The position numbers and the translations under genes were made by a program. The notes under the pieces were generated by a model, which saw only the letters and a list, made by a program, of their open reading frames with translations, was not told where the DNA came from and did not search any database. A stretch of 64,000 nt of DNA, taken from positions 1,627,234 through 1,691,233 of the forward strand of contig NZ_MPDJ01000001.1 in NCBI RefSeq assembly GCF_001881565.1. The letters are read 5' to 3'. The DNA comes from Eisenbergiella tayi. Lineage in GTDB: Bacteria; Bacillota; Clostridia; Lachnospirales; Lachnospiraceae. Position 1 is the stretch's first letter; the number at the start of each line of letters is the position of its first letter. This document shows, in pieces, positions 43,450-52,743 of the stretch.

Positions 43450-44918
43450 TTGAGCTGAAGCATGTGTCGTTTGCCTACCAGGGGCAGGAGCATGATGGCC
43501 TGCACGACATCAATCTGACGATTGCGGACGGAGAGTGCGTCCTGTTCTGCGGCCGGAGCGGATGCGGCAAGACCACCATCACAAGGCTGGTCAACGGCCT
43601 GATCCCACAATTCTATGCGGGAGAATTGACGGGCAGCGTACTGGTGGATGGACAGGAGATCAGCAAGCTGCCCATGTACCAGATCGCCGCTAAAGTCGGC
43701 TCTGTGTTCCAAAACCCCAGGACGCAGTTTTTCAATGTGGACACGGACAGCGAAATCGCCTTTGGGATTGAAAACGAGGCCCGACCGCCCGTGGAGCTGG
43801 CGGAGCGGGTGGAGCAGGCCACTGACGACCTGCATATCCGCCCGCTCCGAAACCGCAATATCTTTGAATTGTCCGGGGGCGAAAAGCAGAAGATCGCCTT
43901 CGCCTCGGTCTATGCCATGAATCCGGAGATTTACCTGCTGGATGAGCCGTCCTCCAATCTGGATATGACATCTATCCAGGAGTTAAAAAGACATCTGCGG
44001 CTGCTTCAAAAGCAGGGCAAGACCATCCTGATCGCGGAGCACCGGCTTTATTATCTGATGGATCTGGCGGACCGGATCGTGTACTTGGAGCAGGGCCGGA
44101 TTGAGAAGATTTTGACGCCGGAAGAGTTCCGCAGATTGCCGAAGGAGGCCCGGGAACGCATCGGATTGCGGGCGGCGGATTTAGCGGAGGTGCGGCCTCC
44201 GCAAGTCCACCCGCCGGCATCTTCCCCTGTCCTGGAGCTTCGGGATGTCACGCTCCGGTATAAAAAGCGGACGATCCTGCACCGCATCAGCCTTGCCGCC
44301 ACAAAGGGTGAGGTAATCGGCGTGGTGGGCCACAACGGGGCCGGGAAAACGACTTTTTCCCGCGCCCTGTGCGGACTCCACAAGGACTGCGAGGGGCAGT
44401 TTCTGTGGGATGGACAGGCAATGGAGCGGAAGAACAGGCTGAAACGCTCCTACATGGTGATGCAGGATGTGAACTACGAATTATTTGCCGAGAGTGTGGA
44501 GGCGGAGTGCTCTTTCGGCATCCGCAATCCGGACTTGACCTTGGCCGCCTCGACTCTGGAGGAATTGGGGCTGGCTCCCTATCGGGAGCGCCACCCCAAC
44601 ACGCTGTCCGGCGGGCAGAAGCAGCGGGTGGCCGTAGCGGTCAGCATGATCTGCGGAAAAGACCTGCTGGTGTTTGACGAGCCTACCAGCGGTCTGGACT
44701 TTGACAGCATGACCCAGGTGGCGGGACTGATCCGGCGGCTGTCTGAGCTTGGAAAGGTCATTTTCATTGTCACCCATGATTTTGAATTTGTCTGCCGTAC
44801 CTGCTCCCGTGTCCTACATTTTGACGAGGGCGAGATGCCCGATGATATACCCGTTGTGATGGACGCCCTCCCGAAACTGAGAGAGCTGTTCTCTGTTTCA
44901 GATGGAAAGGAGAGGTAG
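43446..44918 (+). CDS. ECF transporter fused ATPase (A-A') (module B)
   Basis: A tandem ATPase of 490 residues. Domain 1: FCGRSGCGKTTI, ELSGGEKQKIAFA, YLLDEPSSNLD. Domain 2: VVGHNGAGKTTF, TLSGGQKQRVAVA, LVFDEPTSGLD. Both halves keep full Walker and signature motifs, unlike domain 1 of module A with LSSGE. The next gene starts 3 bp after its stop, behind AAGGAGAGG. Confidence 0.92.
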   Translation: MIELKHVSFAYQGQEHDGLHDINLTIADGECVLFCGRSGCGKTTITRLVNGLIPQFYAGELTGSVLVDGQEISKLPMYQIAAKVGSVFQNPRTQFFNVDTDSEIAFGIENEARPPVELAERVEQATDDLHIRPLRNRNIFELSGGEKQKIAFASVYAMNPEIYLLDEPSSNLDMTSIQELKRHLRLLQKQGKTILIAEHRLYYLMDLADRIVYLEQGRIEKILTPEEFRRLPKEARERIGLRAADLAEVRPPQVHPPASSPVLELRDVTLRYKKRTILHRISLAATKGEVIGVVGHNGAGKTTFSRALCGLHKDCEGQFLWDGQAMERKNRLKRSYMVMQDVNYELFAESVEAECSFGIRNPDLTLAASTLEELGLAPYRERHPNTLSGGQKQRVAVAVSMICGKDLLVFDEPTSGLDFDSMTQVAGLIRRLSELGKVIFIVTHDFEFVCRTCSRVLHFDEGEMPDDIPVVMDALPKLRELFSVSDGKER

Positions 44919-44921
44919 TCT

Positions 44922-46682
44922 ATGAAACAGAAGAAAACCAATCGTGTAGCCCTGCTGCTCCACTGGGCCGGGGAGCAAAAGGTATGGCTGTTCCTGGCCG
45001 TGCTTCTGGCGATGGCCGGGGGCCTGTGCATTGTGGTGCCCTATATTGAAATTTACCAGCTGATGGACGCCGCCTTTGGCGGGACCTGTACCGAAGAACT
45101 GGTGGTGCGGGTCGTGGCTGCTGTGGCCGCGGCAGTGGTGCTCCGCTTTGTGCTGTTCGGTGCGTCTGGGGTAGTATCCCACAAGGGAGCCTACGGCGCG
45201 CTGTTCAAGGTACGCTGCATGGTAGCGGAGCACATGGCTAAGGTGCCGCTGGGGGCGCTGAACGAGCGGCGGACCGGAGACATCAAAACCGTGCTGAATG
45301 AGGACATTGAGAAGCTGGAGCTGTTTCTGGCCCACAACCTGCCGGATCTGGTGTGCTATCTGGTGGGGCCGGTGGTGGTTTTTGCCTACCTGATGACCGT
45401 CAACATCCCGCTGGCTCTGATTTCCCTGGTGCCGCTGGTGCTTGCGGCCGTGGTGATGGCGGTCATGTTCCGCAACACGGACGACCTGATGGACCGGGCC
45501 AACCGTTCCATCACCGCGCTGAACTCGGTCATGATCGAGTATATCAGCGGCATGAAGCTCATCAAGGCATATAACATGGGGAGCAAATCCTTCCAGAAAT
45601 TCTCCTCCGCCATCCATGAGGAAAACGCCATGTGGAACGAGACCTCCCGCCGCATGGGGCCCCCCTACGCGGCCTTTGTGGTCATCATTGAGTGCGGAAT
45701 GCTGCTCATGGTGCCGCTGGGCGGGATGTTTTTCCTGAAAGGCTCTCTAACAGCCAGCGCGTTCCTGCTGTTCCTCTATGTGGGGTCCATGTACCTGACG
45801 GAGATCCGTCCGCTGCAGGAGTTGGGGACCAATTTCGCCAATGTGCTGAACGCGGTCACCAAAGCGAAGGAGATCCTGGATGTCCCCATCTATGAGGGCG
45901 GCACGGATTTCCCCCAATGCCATGATATTGAACTGCGGAATGTGCGGTTTTCCTATGATGGCAAAACCGATGTGCTACAAGGCGTCAATCTCAAAATCAG
46001 GGACGGAGAGAGGCTGGCCTTGGTGGGACAGTCCGGCGCCGGTAAGAGCACCATTATCGAACTGATTTCCCGCTTCTATGATGTGCAGGAGGGCGAGGTA
46101 TTGATCGGCGGGAAAAATGTCAAGGAGCTGGACTACGACACCATCTTGAGCAATGTGGCTATCGTATTTCAAAAGACCTTCCTCACCCGCGACAGTGTAC
46201 TGGAGAACATCCGCATGGGGAGCAGCGCCAGTCTGGAGCAAGTGAGGGCCGCCGCAAAGGAAGCCCAGATCGACGACTTCATCATGTCTCTGCCGGATGG
46301 CTACGATACCAAGGTGGGGAGCTTCGGCTCCCGGTTTTCAGGCGGAGAGAAGCAGCGGATCGCCATTGCCCGCGCCATTTTGAAAAATGCCCCGATCCTG
46401 ATTTTAGATGAGGCCACCAGCGCCTCCGACCCGGAAAACCAGATGGAGATTGACAGGGCCATCCAAAATCTTTGTAAAGGCAAGACCGTCATTGTGGTTG
46501 CCCACCGCCTGAGCGCCCTGAAGATGTGTGAGCGGGTCGCAGTGGTGGAGGACCACACCATCACCTGCGCCGGCACCCATGAGGAAGTCCGCAGGGATAA
46601 CGCTTACTACCGGAAAGCCTGGGAGGACTACGAAAAGGCCCGGAACATCACCTATCAGTTGGAAGGGGGGCGAGGAGAATGA
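44922..46682 (+). CDS. ABC exporter-fold half-transporter, first partner (module B)
   Basis: A 586-residue half-transporter. The ATPase motifs are LVGQSGAGKSTI, VFQKTFLTRDS, RFSGGEKQR (Phe for Leu in the signature), LILDEATSASDPEN and VVAHRL. Its Q-loop and D-loop fit neither protomer class of the other three pairs cleanly, so pair B belongs to a separate branch. It overlaps the next gene by ATGA. The linked AraC sensor, ECF genes and DtxR support siderophore-type import. Confidence 0.88.
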   Translation: MKQKKTNRVALLLHWAGEQKVWLFLAVLLAMAGGLCIVVPYIEIYQLMDAAFGGTCTEELVVRVVAAVAAAVVLRFVLFGASGVVSHKGAYGALFKVRCMVAEHMAKVPLGALNERRTGDIKTVLNEDIEKLELFLAHNLPDLVCYLVGPVVVFAYLMTVNIPLALISLVPLVLAAVVMAVMFRNTDDLMDRANRSITALNSVMIEYISGMKLIKAYNMGSKSFQKFSSAIHEENAMWNETSRRMGPPYAAFVVIIECGMLLMVPLGGMFFLKGSLTASAFLLFLYVGSMYLTEIRPLQELGTNFANVLNAVTKAKEILDVPIYEGGTDFPQCHDIELRNVRFSYDGKTDVLQGVNLKIRDGERLALVGQSGAGKSTIIELISRFYDVQEGEVLIGGKNVKELDYDTILSNVAIVFQKTFLTRDSVLENIRMGSSASLEQVRAAAKEAQIDDFIMSLPDGYDTKVGSFGSRFSGGEKQRIAIARAILKNAPILILDEATSASDPENQMEIDRAIQNLCKGKTVIVVAHRLSALKMCERVAVVEDHTITCAGTHEEVRRDNAYYRKAWEDYEKARNITYQLEGGRGE

Positions 46683-48388
46683 GAGAACACGATGTCTTGA
46701 AAAAGAACAAAAATTTTTACATTGGCGTTGGGGGAACTGTTTTGGAGGGCCTGCTCTCCGGCAGCCTGTTCCTGCTGCTTTACTCGGTCATGCAGTTTTT
46801 GTGGGCTGGGCAGTTTGACCTGGACCGGGTGCTGATGCTGACCGGGGCGATTGCCGGCATCTTCCTGCTCCGTATCCTGATTTACAGCTATGGCTACACC
46901 AAAGCCCAGATCGGCGGTGCGGAAGTCAGCCAAAATATCCGGCTGTTTATGGGTGATCATCTCAAGCGTATCCCCCTGTCCCGGTTTACTCAGGGGCAGA
47001 CCGGCGACTACATCAATACCATCACCAGCGATGTCAATAACTATGAAAAGATCCTGACCCACAAAATCGGGGACCTGGCGAAAAACTTTGCCTTATCTAT
47101 CATGCTGATTGTGTTTGTCATGACGATCTATGTCCCCGCCGGGCTGATTCTGCTGGTGGCGGATCTGCTGCTGATTCCTGGATTGTGGCTTTCTTTCCGT
47201 ATGGTGAAGAAGTACGGCAAGGAAAAGAATGACATCTGTGCGGAGAATGTCAGCAGCATCGTGGAGTATGTATCCGGCATCCAGACCTTCCGGGCTTATG
47301 GCGTGGGCGGCTTGAAAAACAAGACGGTCATCAGCGCCATGCGGGACTTCTGCCGCATCAGCTTTGTATATGAGGCCAAGGTGCTCCCTGTGGGAGCCGG
47401 GCTGGGTATCCTGATCTGGCTGTCCTGCCCGCTGGTCATCTTAATCGCCTACGCACCGTGGGTAGCCGGGGCCATCGACACGGTTTCCTACCTGTTGGTC
47501 TGCATGTTGCCGCTGTTCTGTTCCAAACTTGCCAACGCCATTTTTGTGGACCTCACCAGTTACAAAAACCTGATGATCTCCAAAGGGAAGATCTTGGGCG
47601 TGATGGATGAGCCGGAGGAAAGCGGCAGTATGGAGGCGCTGCGGCCCGCTACCCATGAGATTGTCTTTGACCATGTGGACTTTGCCTATGTTCCCGGAGA
47701 GCCGGTGCTGAAGCAGGCGTCCTTTACGGTGCCGAATCAGAAGCTGACCGCCATTGTAGGTGATTCCGGCTCCGGCAAATCCACTATCCTGAATTTGATT
47801 GCAAAATATTATGAGCCAGCTGGCGGCTTCATCTCCATCGGAGGGAAGTCCATCAATCATGTGGCGGCGGAGCGCGTGCTGGAGCAGGTTTCCATGGTGG
47901 ATCAGGATGTGTTCCTCTTTGACGACACCATCCGGGACAACATCCGTCACGCCCGCCCCGGCGCATCAGACGCGGAGATTGAGGCAGCCTGCCGGGAGGC
48001 CAACTGTGACGGATTTATCCGCAGGATGGAAAAGGGCTATGATACCCCTACCGGCGAGAACGGCAATCTGCTCTCTGGCGGGGAGCGCCAGCGGCTGTCC
48101 ATCGCCCGTGCCATTCTGAAGGACAGCCCGATTCTGCTGTTGGACGAGGCCACGGCATCCCTGGACATCGAGAACGAGTTGGCGGTCAAGCAGGCCATCG
48201 CCAATTTGCTCAAGGCGAAAAAGACCGTGGTAATGATTGCCCATACCCTGTCCATCGTCAAGAATGCGGATCAGATCCTGGTAGTGGCAGACGGAACGAT
48301 CAAGGAATCCGGTACCCACGAGGAGCTGCTGGCTATGAACGGCAAGTATGCGGCCATGTGGAACGCAGAACAGAAAATCACTGTATAA
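46679..48388 (+). CDS. ABC exporter-fold half-transporter, second partner (module B)
   Basis: A 569-residue partner. The motifs are IVGDSGSGKSTI, MVDQDVFLFDDT, LLSGGERQR, LLDEATASLDIEN and MIAHTLS, where the Arg usually following the switch His-region is Thr. The transmembrane half has about six helices. It is coupled to the previous gene by a 4-base overlap and followed after 16 bp by the DtxR gene, all on one transcript. Confidence 0.88.
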   Translation: MREHDVLKKNKNFYIGVGGTVLEGLLSGSLFLLLYSVMQFLWAGQFDLDRVLMLTGAIAGIFLLRILIYSYGYTKAQIGGAEVSQNIRLFMGDHLKRIPLSRFTQGQTGDYINTITSDVNNYEKILTHKIGDLAKNFALSIMLIVFVMTIYVPAGLILLVADLLLIPGLWLSFRMVKKYGKEKNDICAENVSSIVEYVSGIQTFRAYGVGGLKNKTVISAMRDFCRISFVYEAKVLPVGAGLGILIWLSCPLVILIAYAPWVAGAIDTVSYLLVCMLPLFCSKLANAIFVDLTSYKNLMISKGKILGVMDEPEESGSMEALRPATHEIVFDHVDFAYVPGEPVLKQASFTVPNQKLTAIVGDSGSGKSTILNLIAKYYEPAGGFISIGGKSINHVAAERVLEQVSMVDQDVFLFDDTIRDNIRHARPGASDAEIEAACREANCDGFIRRMEKGYDTPTGENGNLLSGGERQRLSIARAILKDSPILLLDEATASLDIENELAVKQAIANLLKAKKTVVMIAHTLSIVKNADQILVVADGTIKESGTHEELLAMNGKYAAMWNAEQKITV

Positions 48389-48404
48389 ATGAGAGGTCGC
48401 GTCT

Positions 48405-48776
48405 ATGAAAAAACTCCATGCGTCGGGCGAGGACTATCTGGAGGCCGTGTTGGTACTCCAAAAGGAAAGAGGGATGGTGCGCTCCGTAGATGTGGCCCGG
48501 CACATGGGGGTATCCAAGCCCAGCGTGTGCCATGCTGTAGCTACCTTGAAGGCGGGCGGTTTTCTTACCATGGACGAGGACTTCTTTCTCCGCCTGACCG
48601 ATGTAGGCCGGGAGGTAGCAGAGCAGACCTATGAGAAGCACTGCTTCTTCACACGCCTGCTGATAGAAGCCGGTGTAGAGCCGAGGATCGCGGAACAGGA
48701 CGCCTGCCGCATGGAGCATGTGATCAGCGAAAGTAGCTTTCGGCATCTGAAGCAGAATATGGACAAAAAGAAATAG
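48405..48776 (+). CDS. DtxR-family metalloregulator, copy 2
   Basis: A 123-residue repressor nearly identical to copy 3 and close to copy 1. The winged helix is SVDVARHMGVSKPSVCHAVA. The ligand set is Asp10, His79, Cys101, Glu104 and His105 (ACRMEHVIS). The ATG follows GAGAGGTCGCG. A winged-helix gene follows 18 bp downstream. Co-existence of three such repressors on one element suggests a shared or overlapping regulon through the repeated GTTAG-N6-CTAAC boxes. Confidence 0.9.
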   Translation: MKKLHASGEDYLEAVLVLQKERGMVRSVDVARHMGVSKPSVCHAVATLKAGGFLTMDEDFFLRLTDVGREVAEQTYEKHCFFTRLLIEAGVEPRIAEQDACRMEHVISESSFRHLKQNMDKKK

Positions 48777-48794
48777 TCGCGGGAGGTGAAGCTG

Positions 48795-49091
48795 GTGACC
48801 GGGATGGCTGTGCTGCAATATGGGAATTTGTGTATTGACCCAAATCAACGCAGGGTCTATGTAAATGAACAAGTTGTGGAGTTGACCACGATGGAGTTCA
48901 ATATCTTATACTATCTGGCTTTGCATCCCGGCTGGACCTTTACCCGGGAGCAGCTTTACCGATATGCGATGCCTGATGATTTTGCTTCCGGCCTCGAAAG
49001 CGTCACCAGCCGGATCTACAAGATACGGAAAAAACTAAATATCAATGCGATTCAAACTGTACATGGATACGGTTATCGCTTTCAAAAATAA
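48795..49091 (+). CDS. Orphan OmpR/PhoB-type winged-helix protein, copy 2
   Basis: A 98-residue protein that is only the effector domain: ELTTMEFNILYYLALHPGWT then SRIYKIRKKLNINAIQTVHG. No receiver is present. The GTG at 48795 is preferred because GGGAGG at 48781-48786 is properly spaced; the GTG at 48786 overlaps that site. The third copy has TTG at the equivalent place. It partners with DtxR copy 2. Confidence 0.83.
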   Translation: MTGMAVLQYGNLCIDPNQRRVYVNEQVVELTTMEFNILYYLALHPGWTFTREQLYRYAMPDDFASGLESVTSRIYKIRKKLNINAIQTVHGYGYRFQK

Positions 49092-49092
49092 A

Positions 49093-49140
49093 AATAATGG
49101 CTGTGAATAGATTGCCTCTAATCACAGCCATTATTCTATA
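49093..49140. terminator. Bidirectional terminator between module B and module C transporters
   Basis: AATAATGGCTGTGA (49093-49106) and TCACAGCCATTATT (49122-49135) form a perfect 14-bp stem between convergent genes, with T-rich sequence outside. Confidence 0.87.
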
Positions 49141-49148
49141 TTCATCAG

Positions 49149-50873
49149 TTATAGATGCCAGCCAGTTGCCCTTGTGCGTAGAGATAAAAATTTTCGATAT
49201 ATCCCATCCTTTTGTAGTAATTCGTTATGTTTCCCTTGTTGAACAACTCGCCCTTGGTCTATTACAATAATCTGGTCGGCGTTTCGGACAGTGCTCAGAC
49301 GGTGGGCAATCGAGATCAGCGTCTTATCCTTTGTCAGCTCCTGGATGGCAGATAAAAGCGCCTGCTCATTCTCCGGGTCCACGCTGGAAGTCGCTTCGTC
49401 CAGAATGATGATGGGAGCATCTTTCAAAATGGCCCTGGCGATGGAAATACGCTGCTTTTCTCCTCCGGAGAGAGTGGAGCCGCCCTCTCCGATGATTGTG
49501 TCGTATCCTTCAGGGAGGGACAAAATGAAGTCGTGGCAGCAGGCCCGTTTTGCGGCCGCTACCACCTGCTCATGGGTGGCTTCCGGCCGGCCAAACCGGA
49601 TGTTGTTTTCCACAGAGTCGTGAAAGAGGTACACATTCTGAAAGACCATGCTGATGTATTCCAGCACGCTGTCCGCAGTATAATCCCGCACATCTTTTCC
49701 GCCAATCCGAACGGTCCCTTCCTGCACATCCCAAAAGCGGGCAATCAGATTGCAGAGTGTGGTCTTGCCGCTGCCGGAGGGTCCTACAATCGCGCAGGTG
49801 GTGTGCTCCGGGATTTCCAGCGAAATATCATGGATCACCCGGCGGTCCCCATAGCCAAATGAGATATGTTCCAGAGAAATATCATAGTGGGACACAACCA
49901 GTTTCTCCGAGCTGGCATCCATCTTTGGAATGTCGGTGACTTCCTCCAGCCGGTCCAGTTCCGTATTGATCTTCTTGCTCAAAAAGGCGCTGTTGCCCAT
50001 CGTCTCCAAGTCGGAATAGACTGTGAAAGCGCAGAACAGGAAAGTCAAGCAATAAGGCAGGCTGATCTGCCCTGCCAGATACAGCAGAGCCGCCGCCGCA
50101 ATCAGCACACAGCTCATGAGCTTAAAGGTCACCCCATAGAAACGGAGGACGCCAGCCGTAGCCTTTTCCTGTCCGTAGTCCGCATCCCATTTTTCCTGGA
50201 ACGCAGCGCGGACTTCCCGCTGTCCTTCGTCACCTTTAGAGAAAGAACGCAGCACCGAAATACCCCGTATGTATTCCATCACCTTACCGACCAGATGCTC
50301 TTGGGCCTCTTGGTAAATAGGGGCATATTGGGCGGCACGAAGCCTCACCCAGCGGAGAACCAGCATCCCAAGCGCCAGCCCCACAAGGCTCAATCCCGCA
50401 ATCACCGGGCTGAAAAAGAACATCATCACGGACATCAGCACAGCCATGGCCACACCGCTGGTCATCTGCTCAATCGCCAGCATGGAGTACCCCTCCAAAT
50501 CGGCAATCGTGGTGGTGAGCATGGCCTGAATGGTGCCCAGATTTTGTTCTGAGAAATATCCCATGGGTGCCTGTTTCAGCCGTTCTCCAATCTCCAGCCG
50601 GTAGTCCCGGAAAATGTCATAGCCAGATCCGCTCATGGTACGGTCATACATCCACTGGAAAAAGAAGCGGCCCAGTACACTGCCCAGAATTACGCCAAAA
50701 GCCTGCCCGATGATGACCGGAGAGAGTCCATCCAGATGGAGCAGAATCCAGAATACACCGAACATCATAAACCCGTTGAAGAATGATTTCAGAATATTGC
50801 AGACAATCCCTGCCACGATTTTTCCCCGGCTGTTTCCCGCAATTTTAAAGATACGGCGAATCATTTCAAACAT
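49149..50873 (-). CDS. ABC exporter-fold half-transporter, second partner (module C)
   Basis: A 574-residue half-transporter. The motifs are IVGPSGSGKTTL, MVFQNVYLFHDS, TLSGGEKQR, ILDEATSSVDPEN and SIAHRL, the second-protomer type of 31460 and 39076. Its start overlaps the end of the upstream partner by 8 bases and uses the GGAGG inside that gene. The pair runs opposite to the module C ECF genes, from a promoter region shared with the TetR gene at 52744. Confidence 0.88.
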   Translation of the reverse strand: MFEMIRRIFKIAGNSRGKIVAGIVCNILKSFFNGFMMFGVFWILLHLDGLSPVIIGQAFGVILGSVLGRFFFQWMYDRTMSGSGYDIFRDYRLEIGERLKQAPMGYFSEQNLGTIQAMLTTTIADLEGYSMLAIEQMTSGVAMAVLMSVMMFFFSPVIAGLSLVGLALGMLVLRWVRLRAAQYAPIYQEAQEHLVGKVMEYIRGISVLRSFSKGDEGQREVRAAFQEKWDADYGQEKATAGVLRFYGVTFKLMSCVLIAAAALLYLAGQISLPYCLTFLFCAFTVYSDLETMGNSAFLSKKINTELDRLEEVTDIPKMDASSEKLVVSHYDISLEHISFGYGDRRVIHDISLEIPEHTTCAIVGPSGSGKTTLCNLIARFWDVQEGTVRIGGKDVRDYTADSVLEYISMVFQNVYLFHDSVENNIRFGRPEATHEQVVAAAKRACCHDFILSLPEGYDTIIGEGGSTLSGGEKQRISIARAILKDAPIIILDEATSSVDPENEQALLSAIQELTKDKTLISIAHRLSTVRNADQIIVIDQGRVVQQGKHNELLQKDGIYRKFLSLRTRATGWHL

Positions 50874-52617
50874 CTTCTACACCTCCTTCCGTAGAGCCGG
50901 CGTAGTCCTGCCACATTTTCCGGTAAAGGGGGCAGTTCTCCAGAAGCTCCTCCTGAATGCCCCGGCCCACAATCTCGCCATTGGCAACAACCAATATCTG
51001 GTCGGCATTGCGGATCGTATTCAGCCGGTGGGCCACGACAATCAGAGACTTTCCCGCCACCAGCTTACTGATAGCCTGCTGGATCAGCGCCTCGTTCTCG
51101 GGATCGGCATAGGCGGTCGCCTCGTCCAAAATGATGACGGACGCCTGCTTGAGCATGGCCCGCGCAATGGTGATGCGCTGCCGCTCTCCGCCGGAGAGGC
51201 GGTCCCCGGCATCACCGGCCATGGTATCATAGCCCTGCTCTAACTGCATGATAAAGTCGTGGCAGTTGGCAGCCTTGGCCGCAGCCTCTACTTCCCCGTC
51301 GCTGGCATTAGGGTTTCCCATGCGGATGTTTTCCCGAATGGATTTATCAAAGAGAAAATTGTCCTGGGCTACATAGCTGATCTCGCCCATGAGCTGCCCG
51401 AACGGAATGTTGCGAATATCCTGCCCGCCAAAGCGGACTGTACCGGAGGTTACATCCCAGAAGCCGGCCATCAGCTTGGCAATCGTAGACTTCCCGGAGC
51501 CGGATGGACCGACTATGGCGGTCATGGTACCGGGCTGTGTCTGGAATGAGATACCGTGGAGAACTTCGGCTTCATTGTAAGCAAAATGGACATCCTCAAA
51601 TTGATAACGCCGCTCCCCAAGCTCTGCGGGCTTTGTGGGGCGGACAAGTTCCGGTGTTTTCAAAAAAGCTGTGACCTGTTCCAGATTGCCCTTGATCATG
51701 CTGACCTGCTCCATGGCTTCGGATACCTTCATCAGAGGCGCAATAAACCCCAGAGGCACCACCAAGGCCACCAGAAAGACAGGGAGAGAAAGACTTCCCT
51801 CCATGTAGAGCCACGCTCCCACTGGAAGGGTCCCCAGAAGCGTAGAAGGGAGGACTGCCCGGGCCGCCGCGTTCCAAAGCCAGCACTGGCTCCACCATGC
51901 CATGGTGGAATCGTGGAAATAGCGGACAGAATCAGCATACTTTCCATAGGAAGCTGCGGATCGGTTGAACGCCTTGATGACCTGAATACCGTTGACATAC
52001 TCCACCAAGGCACTGTTCATCTCGTTGGCAGATCGCATATAGTTCTCCATGCGGGGCCCATATCCCCGCATCATGGCGGCAAAAAAGAGGGTGCCCAGCG
52101 GAATTGTCACCAGTGCGGCCAGCCCCATCCGCCAGTCCAGCAGGAAAATCAGAAGAATACTGCATAGGGGTGCGGCGATGTTGGATGGCAGTTCCGGCAT
52201 GAAATGGGCCATGGAGTCCTCCAACTTCGCCACATTGTCCACGATCAGATTTTTGAAAGCCCCGGTAGGTGTTTCCAGCATGACGCCCATGGGGACCTTC
52301 GCCATCCGGTCTGTAATGGCCTCCCGGATATTTTTCAGTATGGTAAAGGAAATTTTGTGGGACATCAGGGAGGACCGCCAGGTAAGCAGCATTTTTATGA
52401 TCTGGCAAACTGCGGCGCCTCCGCAGAGAAACAATACCAGCGTGGGCGTTGCAGTCCCCCGGTACAAGGCGTCCGCGAGGACAGCCACCATTAAAAATGG
52501 GCCCATGCCAAAGAGTTCTCCCAAAACAGCCAGGAAGATGGAGAGGAGCATTTTACCGTTGTTTTCTCCCACGAAAGCAAAGAGCTGCCGAATCGTTCCC
52601 GGTTCTTTCGACTTCAT
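50866..52617 (-). CDS. ABC exporter-fold half-transporter, first partner (module C)
   Basis: A 583-residue half-transporter: six membrane helices then ATPase motifs IVGPSGSGKSTI, YVAQDNFLFDKS, RLSGGERQR, ILDEATAYADPEN and VVAHRL. The VAQD Q-loop and AYADPEN D-loop put it with 29675 and 37337. The ATG at 52617 is chosen for the AAAGGAGG just upstream on the minus strand. It is divergent from the TetR gene across the palindromic site at 52691-52718, so TetR probably controls it. Confidence 0.88.
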   Translation of the reverse strand: MKSKEPGTIRQLFAFVGENNGKMLLSIFLAVLGELFGMGPFLMVAVLADALYRGTATPTLVLFLCGGAAVCQIIKMLLTWRSSLMSHKISFTILKNIREAITDRMAKVPMGVMLETPTGAFKNLIVDNVAKLEDSMAHFMPELPSNIAAPLCSILLIFLLDWRMGLAALVTIPLGTLFFAAMMRGYGPRMENYMRSANEMNSALVEYVNGIQVIKAFNRSAASYGKYADSVRYFHDSTMAWWSQCWLWNAAARAVLPSTLLGTLPVGAWLYMEGSLSLPVFLVALVVPLGFIAPLMKVSEAMEQVSMIKGNLEQVTAFLKTPELVRPTKPAELGERRYQFEDVHFAYNEAEVLHGISFQTQPGTMTAIVGPSGSGKSTIAKLMAGFWDVTSGTVRFGGQDIRNIPFGQLMGEISYVAQDNFLFDKSIRENIRMGNPNASDGEVEAAAKAANCHDFIMQLEQGYDTMAGDAGDRLSGGERQRITIARAMLKQASVIILDEATAYADPENEALIQQAISKLVAGKSLIVVAHRLNTIRNADQILVVANGEIVGRGIQEELLENCPLYRKMWQDYAGSTEGGVEDV

Positions 52618-52690
52618 AACCAGCCTCCTTTCAGGCCACAAAAAATACAAGGAGGGTATTGCAATTTCAAGTGCCCTGTGCTAAAATCTG

Positions 52691-52718
52691 AATTACATCG
52701 TAATATTACAGTGTAATT
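52691..52718. promoter_or_regulatory. TetR operator of module C (AATTACA...TAATATTA...TGTAATT)
   Basis: AATTACA (52691-52697) and TGTAATT (52712-52718) flank the central palindrome TAATATTA (52701-52708). The site lies between the divergent ABC pair and the TetR gene at 52744, the classical layout for a TetR repressor and its target. Confidence 0.62.
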
Positions 52719-52743
52719 TTAGTATAGGACGGAGGGACAGCGA

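Noticed and set aside
29675..52617. Reading the four ABC pairs as ordinary multidrug exporters
   Set aside because: Possible from the fold alone, but linkage with ECF importers, DtxR regulators and shared metal boxes favours chelate transport. Kept as the main alternative.
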